64,000 nucleotides of DNA, taken from Rhizobium leguminosarum (GTDB lineage: Bacteria > Pseudomonadota > Alphaproteobacteria > Rhizobiales > Rhizobiaceae). Each line of letters starts with the position of its first letter. Position 1 is the first letter of the stretch. Positions 27,576 through 37,104 of this stretch are shown piece by piece. A model generated the notes under the pieces. The model was not told where the DNA came from. It did no database searches and worked only from the letters and a program-made list of their open reading frames with translations. The position numbers and the translations under genes were made by a program. The DNA is taken from the NCBI RefSeq assembly GCF_001652265.1, contig NZ_LWBS01000011.1:135291-199290 (forward strand), read 5' to 3'.

Positions 27576-30029
27576 CTAGCGTCCGAAAACAAGATCGTTG
27601 GCCGATCGAAGCACGGTGCCGACAACAATGTCGTCTGCCCCGATCGCCTTTGTCGTCTTGACCACAAACACATGGCACTCGCCGGGCAGCAGCGTCACCA
27701 GCATGGAATCGACGACGGCCTCCGGATCCAGTCGATCCGCCATCAGGCAAAGATCCTTGAGGAAGTTTTGCGCCGTCACCTTGACCTCGTACCCGCCGTC
27801 GATCCCGACGACATCGACCGTCAGCCGCGGCGCCGGCAAGGCAAGCACGATATCCTCGACGAAATAGTGGAAGGCCCGCCTGTCCAGCATCTCAACGACA
27901 ATGACCTCGTCCTTCGGTAAGTCAGGGGTGACGATCTCATCCGGCAGCGGAAATTCCTTTGCCTCGAAGCGGTCGCAGAGCAGGCGCCAGAATTCGAACT
28001 CGGCAATCACGGTGCCGTCGAGCTTCATGCGTTTACCGCTGATCCTCGCCCGCCAGAACAGCGTGCGTTCATTGACGGCCACCGCGGCAAGCCCGCCGCC
28101 GCGCGGCTGGATCGTCAGTAGGCGCGGATCATAGGCTGCCTTCAGCGCATACCAGAGCGGCTTGCGGCGTCCGGCCGAATCGAGCGCTGCCCATGAGGTC
28201 ACCGGCCAGCAATCGTTGAACTGCCAGACCACCGCACCCTTGCAGATATCCCGATGCGAGCGCATGTGCTCGACGCCGAAACGGATGGCGCGTGCCTGGT
28301 TGAGCTGGGTGGCGAAGTGCCAGTCTTCCATCGTCTTGGGCTCCGGCAGATGGCCGGAGAGGCCGCCGATCAGCTTGTCGTTGCCTTGGGTTGCCTTCTG
28401 ATGGTGGAAGACGCCGTTCGATTGCGGCGTCAGTGGCGCGTCATGCACGCTCTCTTCGATCGTTGCCCAGGCCGGCGGTGCCTGCCAACCGAATTCGGAG
28501 CAGAAGCGCGGGATATAATTGCGGTAGACCTCGTAGCCGACGTCGTTCCACACGTCCCAGATATGTTTGCAGCCATGTGCGTCGGCATTCGGTTCGATCT
28601 CCATCGAGCCGGAATAGGGACTGCCGGGATAATAGGGCCGGTCCGGATCAAGTTCGGCGCAGAGTTTCGGCAGCAGGTCGAGATAGTAGCCGAGCCCCCA
28701 GCTTTCGCCCGCCTTGATGATCGGCCGCCAGCCCCATTCGTCGAAACCCCAGATGTTCTCGTTATTGCCGTTCCAGAGGACCAGCGAAGCATGCGGCATC
28801 AGCCGCACGACATTGTCGCGCACCTCCGCCTCGACCTCGCTTCTGAGCGGCTCTTCCTCCGGATAGGCGGCGCAGGCAAAGAGGAAATCCTGCCAGACCA
28901 GCATGCCGGCGCGGTCGCAGGCCTCATAGAACTCGTCGGCCTCGAAGATGCCGCCGCCCCAGACGCGTAGCATATGAATATTGGCGGCCTTTGCTTCCTC
29001 GATCCGCGCGGCATAACGCTCGGCCGTCACCCGCGGGGGAAAACAATCGTCCGGTATCCAGTTTGCCCCGCAGATGAAGAGCGGCACGTCGTTGATGACG
29101 AAGGTAAAGGCCGAGCCGTGGTCGTCGGCTGCGGTATCGAGCCGCAGCGAGCGGAAACCGAGTTCGCGCTCGTGAGCGTCGAGCAGATCGTCGCTGCCAT
29201 CTTCGACCAACCGGAGCGTCAGCGGATAGAGCGGCTGCGCGCCAAGATGGTGCGGCCACCAGAGCTGCGGCGAGGGGAGGGCAAGCTCGAGGGAAACCGC
29301 TTCTTCGTCAGCTCCAATCGCCACCGTCTTGCTCACGCCGCCGATTTCGGCGATGAGCTTGCATGGAGCCTTATCGCCATGCCGCGCCAGCCTGGCATGC
29401 ACTTTTATCAGCCCGTCGCCGCCGGCAAGCGTCGCGGACACCCTGGTTTCGGCAAGCCGCGCCCGATCCCAGCTTTCCAGCCGTACCGGCTTCCAGAGGC
29501 CTGCCGTCACCAGCGTCGGCCCCCAGTCCCAGCCGAAATTGCAGGCCATCTTGCGCATCAGATTGCCCGGTCCCGGATAGTTGTTGGGGCGGTAGCCGTA
29601 ATGCCTCTCCATCTCCGCGCCATAGGCGTAAGCCGAGCGGAAGGTGACGGTGAGTTCGTTCTGGCCAGCCTTCAGCAGCCGGGAAACATCGAAACGATAG
29701 GTGCGGTGCATGTTGAAGGTACGGCCGATCTCTTCGCCGTTGAATGATATCACCGCGACCGTATCGAGCCCGTCGAAGACGAGTTCATGCACCCTGCCAT
29801 CGTCCGGCATCGCCTCGAACGTGCAGCGATAGGTCCAGTCGGTCTTGCCGATCCAATCGTTGGTGATTTCGTTGACGTCGATATAGGGATCGGGGATCAG
29901 CCGGCTGGCGAGAAGGTCGAGATGCACGCAGCCCGGCACCGTCGCGGGTATTGCAGCCGGCAGGCCGGGCCTTGCTGTATCGTTGCAGGAGAGCATCCAG
30001 CCGGAATTGAGCGCAGTCTTCTCGATCAT
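27576..30029 (-). CDS. Beta-mannosidase, glycoside hydrolase family 2
   Basis: 817 aa, the usual length for GH2 mannosidases. The order is an N-terminal jelly-roll (LNSGWMLSCND ... YRFDVSRLLKAGQNELTV), immunoglobulin-like domains, then a TIM barrel. The acid/base Glu is in VLWNGNNENIWGFDEWGW (~430), the nucleophile Glu in PRFCSEFGWQ (~520), and RVWGGGIFEADEFYEACD marks the barrel entry. No signal peptide, so it acts on imported oligosaccharides. AGGAGCCC precedes the ATG. It is monocistronic, with no transporter beside it. Confidence 0.9.
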   Translation of the reverse strand: MIEKTALNSGWMLSCNDTARPGLPAAIPATVPGCVHLDLLASRLIPDPYIDVNEITNDWIGKTDWTYRCTFEAMPDDGRVHELVFDGLDTVAVISFNGEEIGRTFNMHRTYRFDVSRLLKAGQNELTVTFRSAYAYGAEMERHYGYRPNNYPGPGNLMRKMACNFGWDWGPTLVTAGLWKPVRLESWDRARLAETRVSATLAGGDGLIKVHARLARHGDKAPCKLIAEIGGVSKTVAIGADEEAVSLELALPSPQLWWPHHLGAQPLYPLTLRLVEDGSDDLLDAHERELGFRSLRLDTAADDHGSAFTFVINDVPLFICGANWIPDDCFPPRVTAERYAARIEEAKAANIHMLRVWGGGIFEADEFYEACDRAGMLVWQDFLFACAAYPEEEPLRSEVEAEVRDNVVRLMPHASLVLWNGNNENIWGFDEWGWRPIIKAGESWGLGYYLDLLPKLCAELDPDRPYYPGSPYSGSMEIEPNADAHGCKHIWDVWNDVGYEVYRNYIPRFCSEFGWQAPPAWATIEESVHDAPLTPQSNGVFHHQKATQGNDKLIGGLSGHLPEPKTMEDWHFATQLNQARAIRFGVEHMRSHRDICKGAVVWQFNDCWPVTSWAALDSAGRRKPLWYALKAAYDPRLLTIQPRGGGLAAVAVNERTLFWRARISGKRMKLDGTVIAEFEFWRLLCDRFEAKEFPLPDEIVTPDLPKDEVIVVEMLDRRAFHYFVEDIVLALPAPRLTVDVVGIDGGYEVKVTAQNFLKDLCLMADRLDPEAVVDSMLVTLLPGECHVFVVKTTKAIGADDIVVGTVLRSANDLVFGR

Positions 30030-30119
30030 GGCGGGCTCCTGATATATGCCGCTTGAAACTGTGGGATTATCTATGGATTGGAACTGCGCTGCCGCGATCC
30101 GCGGTCGGCGTGAGATGCC

Positions 30120-30515
30120 TCAGAGAAACCGGCCGTGGCGCTGCAGCACCTCGATCTTGTAGCCATCGGGATCGCTGATGAAGAAGAACAGGCCGAAGAG
30201 CTTGCCGTCGCGGTTGAGCTCCACCAGTTCACCGGGATTGAGCCCGAGCTTCGACAGCCGCTCGCGCTCGACCGCCACCTCCTCGACCGAGACGGCGAGA
30301 TGGCCATAGGCATTGCCGGTATCGTAAGGCGCGGTCCGGCCCTTGTTGACGGTCAGTTCCAGCTCGAAGCCGGTCTCGGCATTGCTCATGTAGATCAGCG
30401 TGAAGGTTTCGAAATCGACGCGGTCGGCGACCGAAAGGCCGAATGCCCTCTCGTAGAATTCGACGGAGCGCGCCTCGTTGAGAACGCGGATCATGGAGTG
30501 GATCATCTTCGCCAA
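30120..30515 (-). CDS. Glyoxalase I-like protein (VOC fold)
   Basis: 131 aa, close to GloA in length. The GloA-type metal ligands are in place: His in IHSMIRV, Glu in FELEL, His in YGHLAV, Glu in YKIEVL; FYERAFGL and DPDGYKIEV are family marks. It would convert the methylglyoxal-glutathione hemithioacetal to lactoylglutathione. The TTG at 30515 has GGGAGG at a good distance; an ATG three codons later is the alternative. Confidence 0.85.
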   Translation of the reverse strand: MAKMIHSMIRVLNEARSVEFYERAFGLSVADRVDFETFTLIYMSNAETGFELELTVNKGRTAPYDTGNAYGHLAVSVEEVAVERERLSKLGLNPGELVELNRDGKLFGLFFFISDPDGYKIEVLQRHGRFL

Positions 30516-30560
30516 GTCTGCCTCCCAGTGCCAATCATTGCGATCTTGGTACCCGTCCTT

Positions 30561-31310
30561 TTACGCCGCGCGCAAGCCGATTCTTCGGGTAATCGATCCT
30601 TCGACCAAGCCCATGGCATCATAGATCAGCACCGCCATCAGGCCGACGATCAGGCCGCCCTGCAGGATGAAAGCGGTATTGTCGGAGATCAGCCCGGCGA
30701 TGATGACCTCGCCGAGACCCTTGGCCGCAACCGTCGAGCCGATCGTCGCCGTGCCGATATTGATGACGGTGGCGACCTTTAGCCCCTCGAGGATCAGCGG
30801 CAGGGCAAGCGGCAGCTCGACGCGAAACAGCCGCTGTGTACCGTTCATGCCCATGCCGTCGGCAGCATCGAGAACCTGCGGCGAAACCTGCTTCAGCCCG
30901 GCGACGGTGTTTTCGAAGATCGGCAGCAGGCCGTAGAGAAAGAGCGCGATCAGCGTCGGCATGGCGCCGAAGCCGGTCGCCGGAACCGCGAGCGCCAGCA
31001 CCGCGACCGGCGGAAAAGTCTGCCCGGCATTGGCGATGGCGCGCGACAGCGGCAGAAAATCAGCCCCGCTTTCCCGCGTCACGAAGATGCCGCCGATAAC
31101 GGCAAGCACGGCGCTGCAGACGATCGAGCCGATCACCAGCTGCAGATGGCCGGCGGCCAGCGAAGCAAGGCTGTTTTGCGTATAGACGGCGGGCGCATTG
31201 TTGCTGGTCAGCGGCACCAGCATGAAGGAAAGCCACTCCGTCCTGAACAGCAGGATGAGCAGCAAAGCCAGCGCCGCCAGGCGGAAGAGATTGGCGACGA
31301 CGAGCTTCAT
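30561..31310 (-). CDS. Osmoprotectant-type ABC permease (YehW-like)
   Basis: 249 aa with about six membrane segments and the BPD-transport motif around ADGMGMNGTQRLFRVELPLALP, which docks to the ATPase. The length matches E. coli YehW (243 aa). It is last gene of a four-gene unit and overlaps the ATPase stop by ATGA. Confidence 0.88.
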   Translation of the reverse strand: MKLVVANLFRLAALALLLILLFRTEWLSFMLVPLTSNNAPAVYTQNSLASLAAGHLQLVIGSIVCSAVLAVIGGIFVTRESGADFLPLSRAIANAGQTFPPVAVLALAVPATGFGAMPTLIALFLYGLLPIFENTVAGLKQVSPQVLDAADGMGMNGTQRLFRVELPLALPLILEGLKVATVINIGTATIGSTVAAKGLGEVIIAGLISDNTAFILQGGLIVGLMAVLIYDAMGLVEGSITRRIGLRAA

Positions 31311-32251
31311 GCCTTGCGGCCCAGTTCAAGCAGTCGCGTCATCGAGATCGATCCCACAGGTGCCTTTTGCGCATCCTGCACCGCCGCCTCGTCGACCCCC
31401 TGCCAGATCATCTCGGCCAGCGCATCGCGCAGGCTGAGCGATTGCGGCAGGGCATAGGCAAGACCGTTCTTGGCCGGCTCCATGCTTTCCTTCAGCGGCA
31501 GCAGCGACATCAGCTTCAGCGCCCGGTCGGAGGTGCCGGTCAATTGCTGCACGAAGGGATCGGCGGGTTCGGTGAGGATCTTTTCCGGCGTCGAGCATTG
31601 CAGCAATCTGCCCTCGCTCATCACCGCGATCTGGTTGCCGAGGTGGAAGGCCTCATCCATGTCGTGGGTGACGAGAATGACCGTCGTGCCGAACTGCTTC
31701 TGGATCGCCAAGAGGTCGTCCTGCGCCTTGCCACGGATGACCGGATCGAGCGCGCCGAAGGGTTCGTCCATCAACAGCAGCTCCGGTTCGGCCGCCAGCG
31801 CCCGGGCGACGCCGACGCGCTGCTGCTGGCCGCCAGAGAGCTGATGCGGATATTTATCGGCAAAGGTTGCCGGATCGAGGTTGAAGAGCCCGAGCAGTTC
31901 CTCGACGCGTTTGGCGATGCGGGCGGAATCCCAATCGAGAAGCTGCGGCACGGTGGCGATATTCTGCGCCACGGTCCGGTGCGGAAACAGGCCGTGCCCC
32001 TGGATCGCATAGCCGATCTTGCGGCGAAGCTCGGTCACCTCAACGTCCATCACATTCTGCCCGCCGACTGAGATTTCGCCTTCGGTGATCGGCACCAGCC
32101 GGTTGATCATCCGCATCAGCGTCGATTTGCCGGAGCCAGATGTGCCGACGATGACGGTGATCTCGCCCTTCTCGACGCTCATCGAGACGTTGTCGACGAC
32201 GGTGGCCGTGCCGTAGCGCTTGGTGACGTTCCTGATCTCGATCATGGTCAT
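31307..32251 (-). CDS. Osmoprotectant-type ABC ATPase (YehX-like)
   Basis: 314 aa. Walker A GTSGSGKST (~38), the ProV/OpuCA-like GYAIQGHGLFPHRTVAQNIA, signature LSGGQQQR, Walker B LLLMDEPFGALDP, and switch His in LVTHDMDEA. The C-terminal ~80 residues lack obvious CBS domains, which distinguishes it from ProV and fits YehX (308 aa). ATGA overlaps on both sides couple it to the permeases. Confidence 0.9.
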   Translation of the reverse strand: MTMIEIRNVTKRYGTATVVDNVSMSVEKGEITVIVGTSGSGKSTLMRMINRLVPITEGEISVGGQNVMDVEVTELRRKIGYAIQGHGLFPHRTVAQNIATVPQLLDWDSARIAKRVEELLGLFNLDPATFADKYPHQLSGGQQQRVGVARALAAEPELLLMDEPFGALDPVIRGKAQDDLLAIQKQFGTTVILVTHDMDEAFHLGNQIAVMSEGRLLQCSTPEKILTEPADPFVQQLTGTSDRALKLMSLLPLKESMEPAKNGLAYALPQSLSLRDALAEMIWQGVDEAAVQDAQKAPVGSISMTRLLELGRKA

Positions 32252-33414
32252 GCGGCAGATCCCCGGATGCTTTCGATGACCGCATCGAGGATGACGGCCG
32301 ATGAGAAGGCGAAGAAGACGGTCGGCACGGCGCCGAGCAGGACGAGGTCCATGGCCGTCTGGCCGAGCCCCTGGAAGATGAAGATGCCGAAGCCGCCGCC
32401 GCCGATCAGCGCGGCGATCGTCACCATGCCGATCGCCTGCACCAGCACGATACGGATGCCGGTGAGGATGACGGGAAAGGCGAGTGGCATATCGATGCCG
32501 GCCAGGATTTGTAAGCGTGTCAGCCCCATGCCGGCTGCAGCATCCCGCACCGAAGGGTCGACGCCCTGCAGGCCGACGACGGTATTGGCGACGATCGGCA
32601 GCAGCGAATAGAGCACCAGCGCAATCAAGGCAGGCGCCGTGCCGATGCCGCGAATGCCGATCGCGGCGGCGAGCGGCACATGGGTGGCGAGATAGCCGAG
32701 CGGCAGCATCAACAGGCCGAAGAGCGCCAGACTCGGGATCGTCTGGATGAGGCTGAGGCCTTGCAGCACGATGGCGCGTAGCTTCGGCACCCAGAAGCAG
32801 AGGATACCGAGCGGCAGGCCGAGAACAATGGCGATGGCAAGTGAGCCGAACGCCAAGAGCAGATGCGAGGTCGCCTCCGTCTCGAACTGCGGAGCCCGCG
32901 TCGAGAATTCCTTCATGATCGAAAGGCTGTCGAGCAGGCCGGAGGAGAGCGAGATGAAGAGCAGCGCCGTATAGGCTGCAAGGGCTGCGATCCGCATCCA
33001 GGGCGCCAGGCGGATCTTCACCAGCGCATCGGATATGACGAGGCCGATCACCGCAAACAGCACCCAGAAGCCACCGCCGGGCGTCATCCGCGCCACCGTG
33101 CTGCCGGGCGGCGTTGCCGCGGTCGAGACGAGGCCGATCGCAACGATCAGCGCCGCAAGACAGAGTGTCGCAATCGCAAGCCGCGCGATCGCATGGCGTA
33201 GGAACAGCGTGGCGAAGGCGGTGAGAAGGAGAAGGATGGTCAGGATGATGACGGAAGGCTGGGGAAGAAGCTGCATCAGCAGCATCGGCTTGCCGGCGGC
33301 GATGCGGTTTGCCTTCACGTAGATGAAGGGCATCAGTGCCGTCGCCGCGATGCCGCCGGCCACCAGAACCACGCCGAGCCGGTCCAGCCTGCGGACCGCT
33401 AAGGTTTCTGCCAT
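32248..33414 (-). CDS. Osmoprotectant-type ABC permease, long form (YehY-like)
   Basis: 388 aa from the ATG at 33414; a TTG three codons earlier is possible. The N-terminal ~170 residues add four or five membrane segments to the usual permease core, as in E. coli YehY (385 aa). The docking loop is DAAAGMGLTRLQILAGIDMPLAFP. It pairs with the shorter permease downstream to form a heterodimeric channel. Confidence 0.88.
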   Translation of the reverse strand: MAETLAVRRLDRLGVVLVAGGIAATALMPFIYVKANRIAAGKPMLLMQLLPQPSVIILTILLLLTAFATLFLRHAIARLAIATLCLAALIVAIGLVSTAATPPGSTVARMTPGGGFWVLFAVIGLVISDALVKIRLAPWMRIAALAAYTALLFISLSSGLLDSLSIMKEFSTRAPQFETEATSHLLLAFGSLAIAIVLGLPLGILCFWVPKLRAIVLQGLSLIQTIPSLALFGLLMLPLGYLATHVPLAAAIGIRGIGTAPALIALVLYSLLPIVANTVVGLQGVDPSVRDAAAGMGLTRLQILAGIDMPLAFPVILTGIRIVLVQAIGMVTIAALIGGGGFGIFIFQGLGQTAMDLVLLGAVPTVFFAFSSAVILDAVIESIRGSAA

Positions 33415-33487
33415 GAATCCCAATCCTGTCTGGCCAACCCTGTCAGCAAAGGAGGCTCCGCCCTTAATCGGGCGGAGCGGGCAATGA

Positions 33488-34396
33488 CTACTTCAGGAAG
33501 CCTTTTTCCTTGAGATAGGCTTCGGCGACGGACTTTGCCGGCTCGCCATCGACCTGGATCTTGGCGTTGAGCTTGCGCAATTCGTCGGCAGTCAGGCTCT
33601 TGAAGATCGGCGAGAGCACTTCCTCGATCTTCGGATTGGCCTTCAACACCTCTTCGCGGATGATCGGCGTCGGGGCATAGACCTGCTGCACGTTCTTGTC
33701 GTCTTCGAGAACGGTGAGTTCGGCCGCTTCGATGGCGCCGTCGGTGCCGTAGACCATGGCGGTGTTGACGCCGTTCGTCTGGTCGGCGGCCGCCTTGATC
33801 GTTGCCGCCGTGTCGCCGCCGGAAAGAACGACCATTTGGTCGGGCTTCAACTGGAAGCCGTAGGTCGTCTGGAAGGCGGGAAGCGCGCCGGCTGAATTGA
33901 CGAATTCGGCGGAGGCGGCAAGCTTGGCGGCACCGCCGCCGGCAACCCATTTGCCGAAGTCGGTGAGGCTCTTCAGCTTGTTCGGGCCGGCGACGTCGCT
34001 GCGCACGGCGAGCGCCCAGGTGTTGTTGGCAGGCGACGGCGTCAGCCAGACGATCTTGTTGGCATCGTAATCGAGCTTCTTCGCCAGCTCATAGCCCTGG
34101 TCGATGTTCTTCCAGGCGGCGTCATCGGCCTTGTTGAAGAAGAAGCCGGCATTGCCGGTATATTCGGGATAGATGTCGATTTCGCCTGCGGTGATCGCCT
34201 TGCGCACGACGGGTGTCGCGCCAAGCGCGATGCGGTCCTGCGTCTTGATGCCGTTCGCTTCGAGAGCGAGCGCGATGACGTTGCCGAGCAGCGTGCCTTC
34301 CGTGTCGATCTTCGACGAGACGACGATGTCGGCAGCATGGGCCGCACCCGCTGCGAAGGCGGAGAGCGAAACGGCAAGTGCGAGTTTCTTCAGCAT
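33488..34396 (-). CDS. Osmoprotectant-type substrate-binding protein (OsmF/YehZ-like)
   Basis: 302 aa, with a Sec signal peptide ending AAGAAHA before ADIVVSSK. It has the OpuAC/QAT-family pattern: KIDTEGTLLGNVIALALEANG, EIDIYPEYTGNAG (ligand loop), and YGTDGAIEAAELTVLEDD. First gene of a unit whose order and lengths match osmF-yehY-yehX-yehW. In E. coli that system has low affinity for glycine betaine, so the true substrate here is uncertain. Confidence 0.9.
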   Translation of the reverse strand: MLKKLALAVSLSAFAAGAAHAADIVVSSKIDTEGTLLGNVIALALEANGIKTQDRIALGATPVVRKAITAGEIDIYPEYTGNAGFFFNKADDAAWKNIDQGYELAKKLDYDANKIVWLTPSPANNTWALAVRSDVAGPNKLKSLTDFGKWVAGGGAAKLAASAEFVNSAGALPAFQTTYGFQLKPDQMVVLSGGDTAATIKAAADQTNGVNTAMVYGTDGAIEAAELTVLEDDKNVQQVYAPTPIIREEVLKANPKIEEVLSPIFKSLTADELRKLNAKIQVDGEPAKSVAEAYLKEKGFLK

Positions 34397-34866
34397 GGAA
34401 AGTCCCCTTTTTCAAAAACCGTTGACCTACAGCGCCGCATGTCTTTCAGACGTGCAAGGACGTTGTAGCACTTTGAATTGCTGCATAATTTTATCTTAAA
34501 TCGATACCGATTTAAGGAATTATGCAGTGGCCCAAGCTCCGGACAGGAGGCCTGCGCATAGGAAATCCGCCGGCGAAGGCGGTGAGGCCGCCATCATGCC
34601 GGAATTGCGTGCGTGATGGAAATAGCGTGCATGCCCGAAAAATCGATGCAAGCCCCCTCCAGTATTTGCGGTCGCGGCACGATTATGGCGGCGAATGCAC
34701 CTCCGCGCGCGGAAAGGCATTCCCTTTTCCAAGGCCGGCGCGATTTGTTTTTGTCCCCTTGCGTGTTTCCACGATATTCCCAGGCTCTGTTGCGGATTCT
34801 CGCCGCCCGGATTTTTCTATGGTCGAACGATAGCCCGGCTCTCCGGAGGCAGGGATATCTTTTTTC
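34397..34866. other. Intergenic, no gene; holds the promoters of both flanking genes
   Basis: No supported ORF with a ribosome site. The main structure is the interrupted palindrome listed at 34482-34526. The remainder, towards the LysR-type gene, is unremarkable. Confidence 0.5.
34482..34526. promoter_or_regulatory. Large interrupted palindrome upstream of the osmF-like operon
   Basis: TGCATAATT...CTTAAATCG and CGATTTAAG...AATTATGCA form two nested arms of 9 bp each around ATAC, with short unequal inserts (TTAT and G). It lies 86 bp before the binding-protein start, in an AT-rich stretch. Confidence 0.6.
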
Positions 34867-36165
34867 ATGAACACATCATATCGTCCGGTTTTTCCAGCAC
34901 TTTCCGGAGGTGGCCGTTTGCATCTTGGTGCCCTGTTCATCGCAAGCCATGTCCTGATCTCCGGTTCGGTCCGCGAGACCGCGCGGCGTTTCCAGCTGTC
35001 GCCCTCCACCGTCTCGACGGCAATTCATAATCTTGAGACCGAACTGGCGATGAAGCTGACGGAACGCGCCTCCGGCGAGCTGGCGACGCTGATTGCGAGC
35101 GGCAGGGTGCTGGAAGGCCTGGAGCCGATCATGGCTGCGATCGGTGAGCTCGGCCAATGGGCCGGTCACGACGGCGCCGGCGCCGAGATCGACGAGGCCT
35201 GGACATCCCGCCTTCCCGTCAAGATCGTCACGATGGAGCGTTTTCTCGAAGTTGCCGACCAGGGCAGCATCAACCGGGCCGCCCGCCGCCTTCGCCTCGG
35301 TCAGCCGCAGCTTTCGCTTCAGCTTGCCAATCTTGAGAAATTTCTGAGGCACCGCCTGTTCGAGCGGCAGGCGCAGGGATCGGTGCTGACGGAGGAGGGC
35401 AGGCGCGCCTACCAGATCTTCATGGCGATCAGCCAGGCGTGGAACGATCTCAAATCGTCGGCCGACGAGCGTTATCGGCGCACTGCCCGGTCGCTGCGCA
35501 TCGGCTCGATCATTCCGACCGGATCGGAAAGCTGGGTGGCACGCTGCCTGGGATCGCTGGTCTCCGAATGGAATGCGCGCCGCAACAACAATGCGATCTC
35601 GCTGGTGTCGATGACCGCCGACGATCTGCGCGAGGCGCTGAAGAACGGCCGCATCGATGTCGCAATCCTGGATTCGGTCTTCGGCCTCGAAAGCTTTCGC
35701 CATCGCGAACTGCTGCAGACCGATATGGTGGTGATCGCGCCGCCGGATAGTACGGAGACCAGTGTCGCCGATCTCGTCGCCGGCCACGCGATCTGCATGC
35801 CGAGCCCGCGCACCGGCCTCGGCCATGCGGCCATGGCCTTCAGCTATGAACGCGCGCCCAACCGGCGACGGCGCGGCCAGGATATCACCGCGGCAGATTC
35901 GCTGCCCGTGATCGTCGACCTCGTCGCCAATCACGGTTACGTCTCTTTCCTCGGCCGGGTCAGCGCCATGCCGATCGCCGACAAGGTGCGCATCGTCGAT
36001 CTCGACGAGCATCTGCCGATGTCCTATCACGTCGCCTTCAACCATCGCAAAGCCGCCGCCGATGCCTGCACTGTCATCATCGAGGCGGCGGCGAGAATTA
36101 CGTCGGAATCCGTCGTACGAACCATAAGGCCGGCGGATGCCGGAGCCAGGGAGACTGCAGCGTGA
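34867..36165 (+). CDS. LysR-type regulator with two tandem N-terminal HTH domains
   Basis: 432 aa, ~130 longer than a normal LysR protein. Residues ~20-78 hold one LysR-like HTH (ASHVLISGSVRETARRFQLS, PSTVSTAIHNLETEL) and ~118-182 a second, more canonical one (FLEVADQGSINRAARRLRLG, QPQLSLQLANLEKFL, LFERQ, LTEEGR). The effector-binding domain follows from ~200. The two HTHs are not close copies, so this is an old fusion or ancient duplication. It overlaps cutC by GTGA. Targets are unknown. Confidence 0.85.
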   Translation: MNTSYRPVFPALSGGGRLHLGALFIASHVLISGSVRETARRFQLSPSTVSTAIHNLETELAMKLTERASGELATLIASGRVLEGLEPIMAAIGELGQWAGHDGAGAEIDEAWTSRLPVKIVTMERFLEVADQGSINRAARRLRLGQPQLSLQLANLEKFLRHRLFERQAQGSVLTEEGRRAYQIFMAISQAWNDLKSSADERYRRTARSLRIGSIIPTGSESWVARCLGSLVSEWNARRNNNAISLVSMTADDLREALKNGRIDVAILDSVFGLESFRHRELLQTDMVVIAPPDSTETSVADLVAGHAICMPSPRTGLGHAAMAFSYERAPNRRRRGQDITAADSLPVIVDLVANHGYVSFLGRVSAMPIADKVRIVDLDEHLPMSYHVAFNHRKAAADACTVIIEAAARITSESVVRTIRPADAGARETAA

Positions 36166-36887
36166 CGATCTTGCTTGAGGTATGCGTGGACAGCGCCGAG
36201 GGTCTCGCCGCCGCGATCGAAGGTGGGGCCGGGCGCATCGAACTCTGCTCGGCGCTGGAACTCGGCGGCTTGACGCCGCTGCCGAGCCTGACGCGGATCG
36301 CCGCCCGGGCACCCATTCCGGTTTACGCGATGATCCGCCCTCATGCCGGCCCATTCATCTTCGATGGGGCAGACGAGGAGGCGATGATGATCGATATCGA
36401 TGCCGTGCGCACATCGGGCCTTGCCGGCGTCGTCATCGGCGCCAACCGGCCGGATGGTACGCTCGACATGCCGTTGATCCATCGTTTGAAAGCGCATGCC
36501 GCAGGCCTCGGCTCGACGCTGCATCGCGCTTTCGATCTGGTGCCGGATGCCGATCAGGCGCTGGAGCAGGCGGTCGAGCTCGGCTGCGAACGCATCCTGA
36601 CCTCCGGCTGCGCGCTGAAGGCGGCCGATGGCCTCGACACGCTGAAGCGCATTTCGGCAAAGGCCGCCGGCCGCATCGCCATCATGCCCGGCAGCGGCAT
36701 CCGCCCTACCAATGTCGGCGAGATATTGAAGGCGACCGGCGCCCGCGAGGTCCACGGTTCCTGCAGCTCGCCGGTCGAAAGCGCCGATCCGCGCGCCGTT
36801 GCCTTCGGCTTCGAGGCGAAAAGCACGAACAAGACGGATGTCGCCGTTGTGAGGCAAATGCGCAGAGCGATCGAAGCGGGAGTTTAG
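36162..36887 (+). CDS. cutC: CutC-family protein
   Basis: 241 aa TIM-barrel protein with LLEVCVDSAEGLAAAIEGGA, RIELCSALELGGLTP, RPHAGPF and PGSGIRPTNV. It was named for copper homeostasis, but the biochemical function is still unclear. A GTG start overlaps the LysR stop (GTGA), so the regulator and CutC are translated together. Confidence 0.88.
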   Translation: MTILLEVCVDSAEGLAAAIEGGAGRIELCSALELGGLTPLPSLTRIAARAPIPVYAMIRPHAGPFIFDGADEEAMMIDIDAVRTSGLAGVVIGANRPDGTLDMPLIHRLKAHAAGLGSTLHRAFDLVPDADQALEQAVELGCERILTSGCALKAADGLDTLKRISAKAAGRIAIMPGSGIRPTNVGEILKATGAREVHGSCSSPVESADPRAVAFGFEAKSTNKTDVAVVRQMRRAIEAGV

Positions 36888-36898
36888 CGACCGCGGCT

Positions 36899-37051
36899 TG
36901 CCCCTCATCCGGCTGCCGCCACCTTCTCCCCGCTTGCGGGGCGAAGGGACATGCCGCGCCCTATCCGTCCCCCGCCCCCGTCTCGCAGGGCACGTCCCCT
37001 CGCCCCGTCAGAACGGGGAGAGGGTTAGGGTAAGGGTTAGGGTGAGGGGCA
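36899..37051. repeat. RIME-type repeat, copy 5
   Basis: TTGCCCCTCATCCGGC start, CTTCTCCCCGC...GCGGGGCGAAG palindrome, CCCTCGCCCCG / CGGGGAGAGGG palindrome. The tail duplicates GGTTAGGGT, giving two tandem copies at 37022-37042. Confidence 0.82.
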
Positions 37052-37104
37052 GCCGCCGGCGCGAAGCGGACGGAAATCACGCCACGCTTTCGCTGGAAAT
37101 TGCC

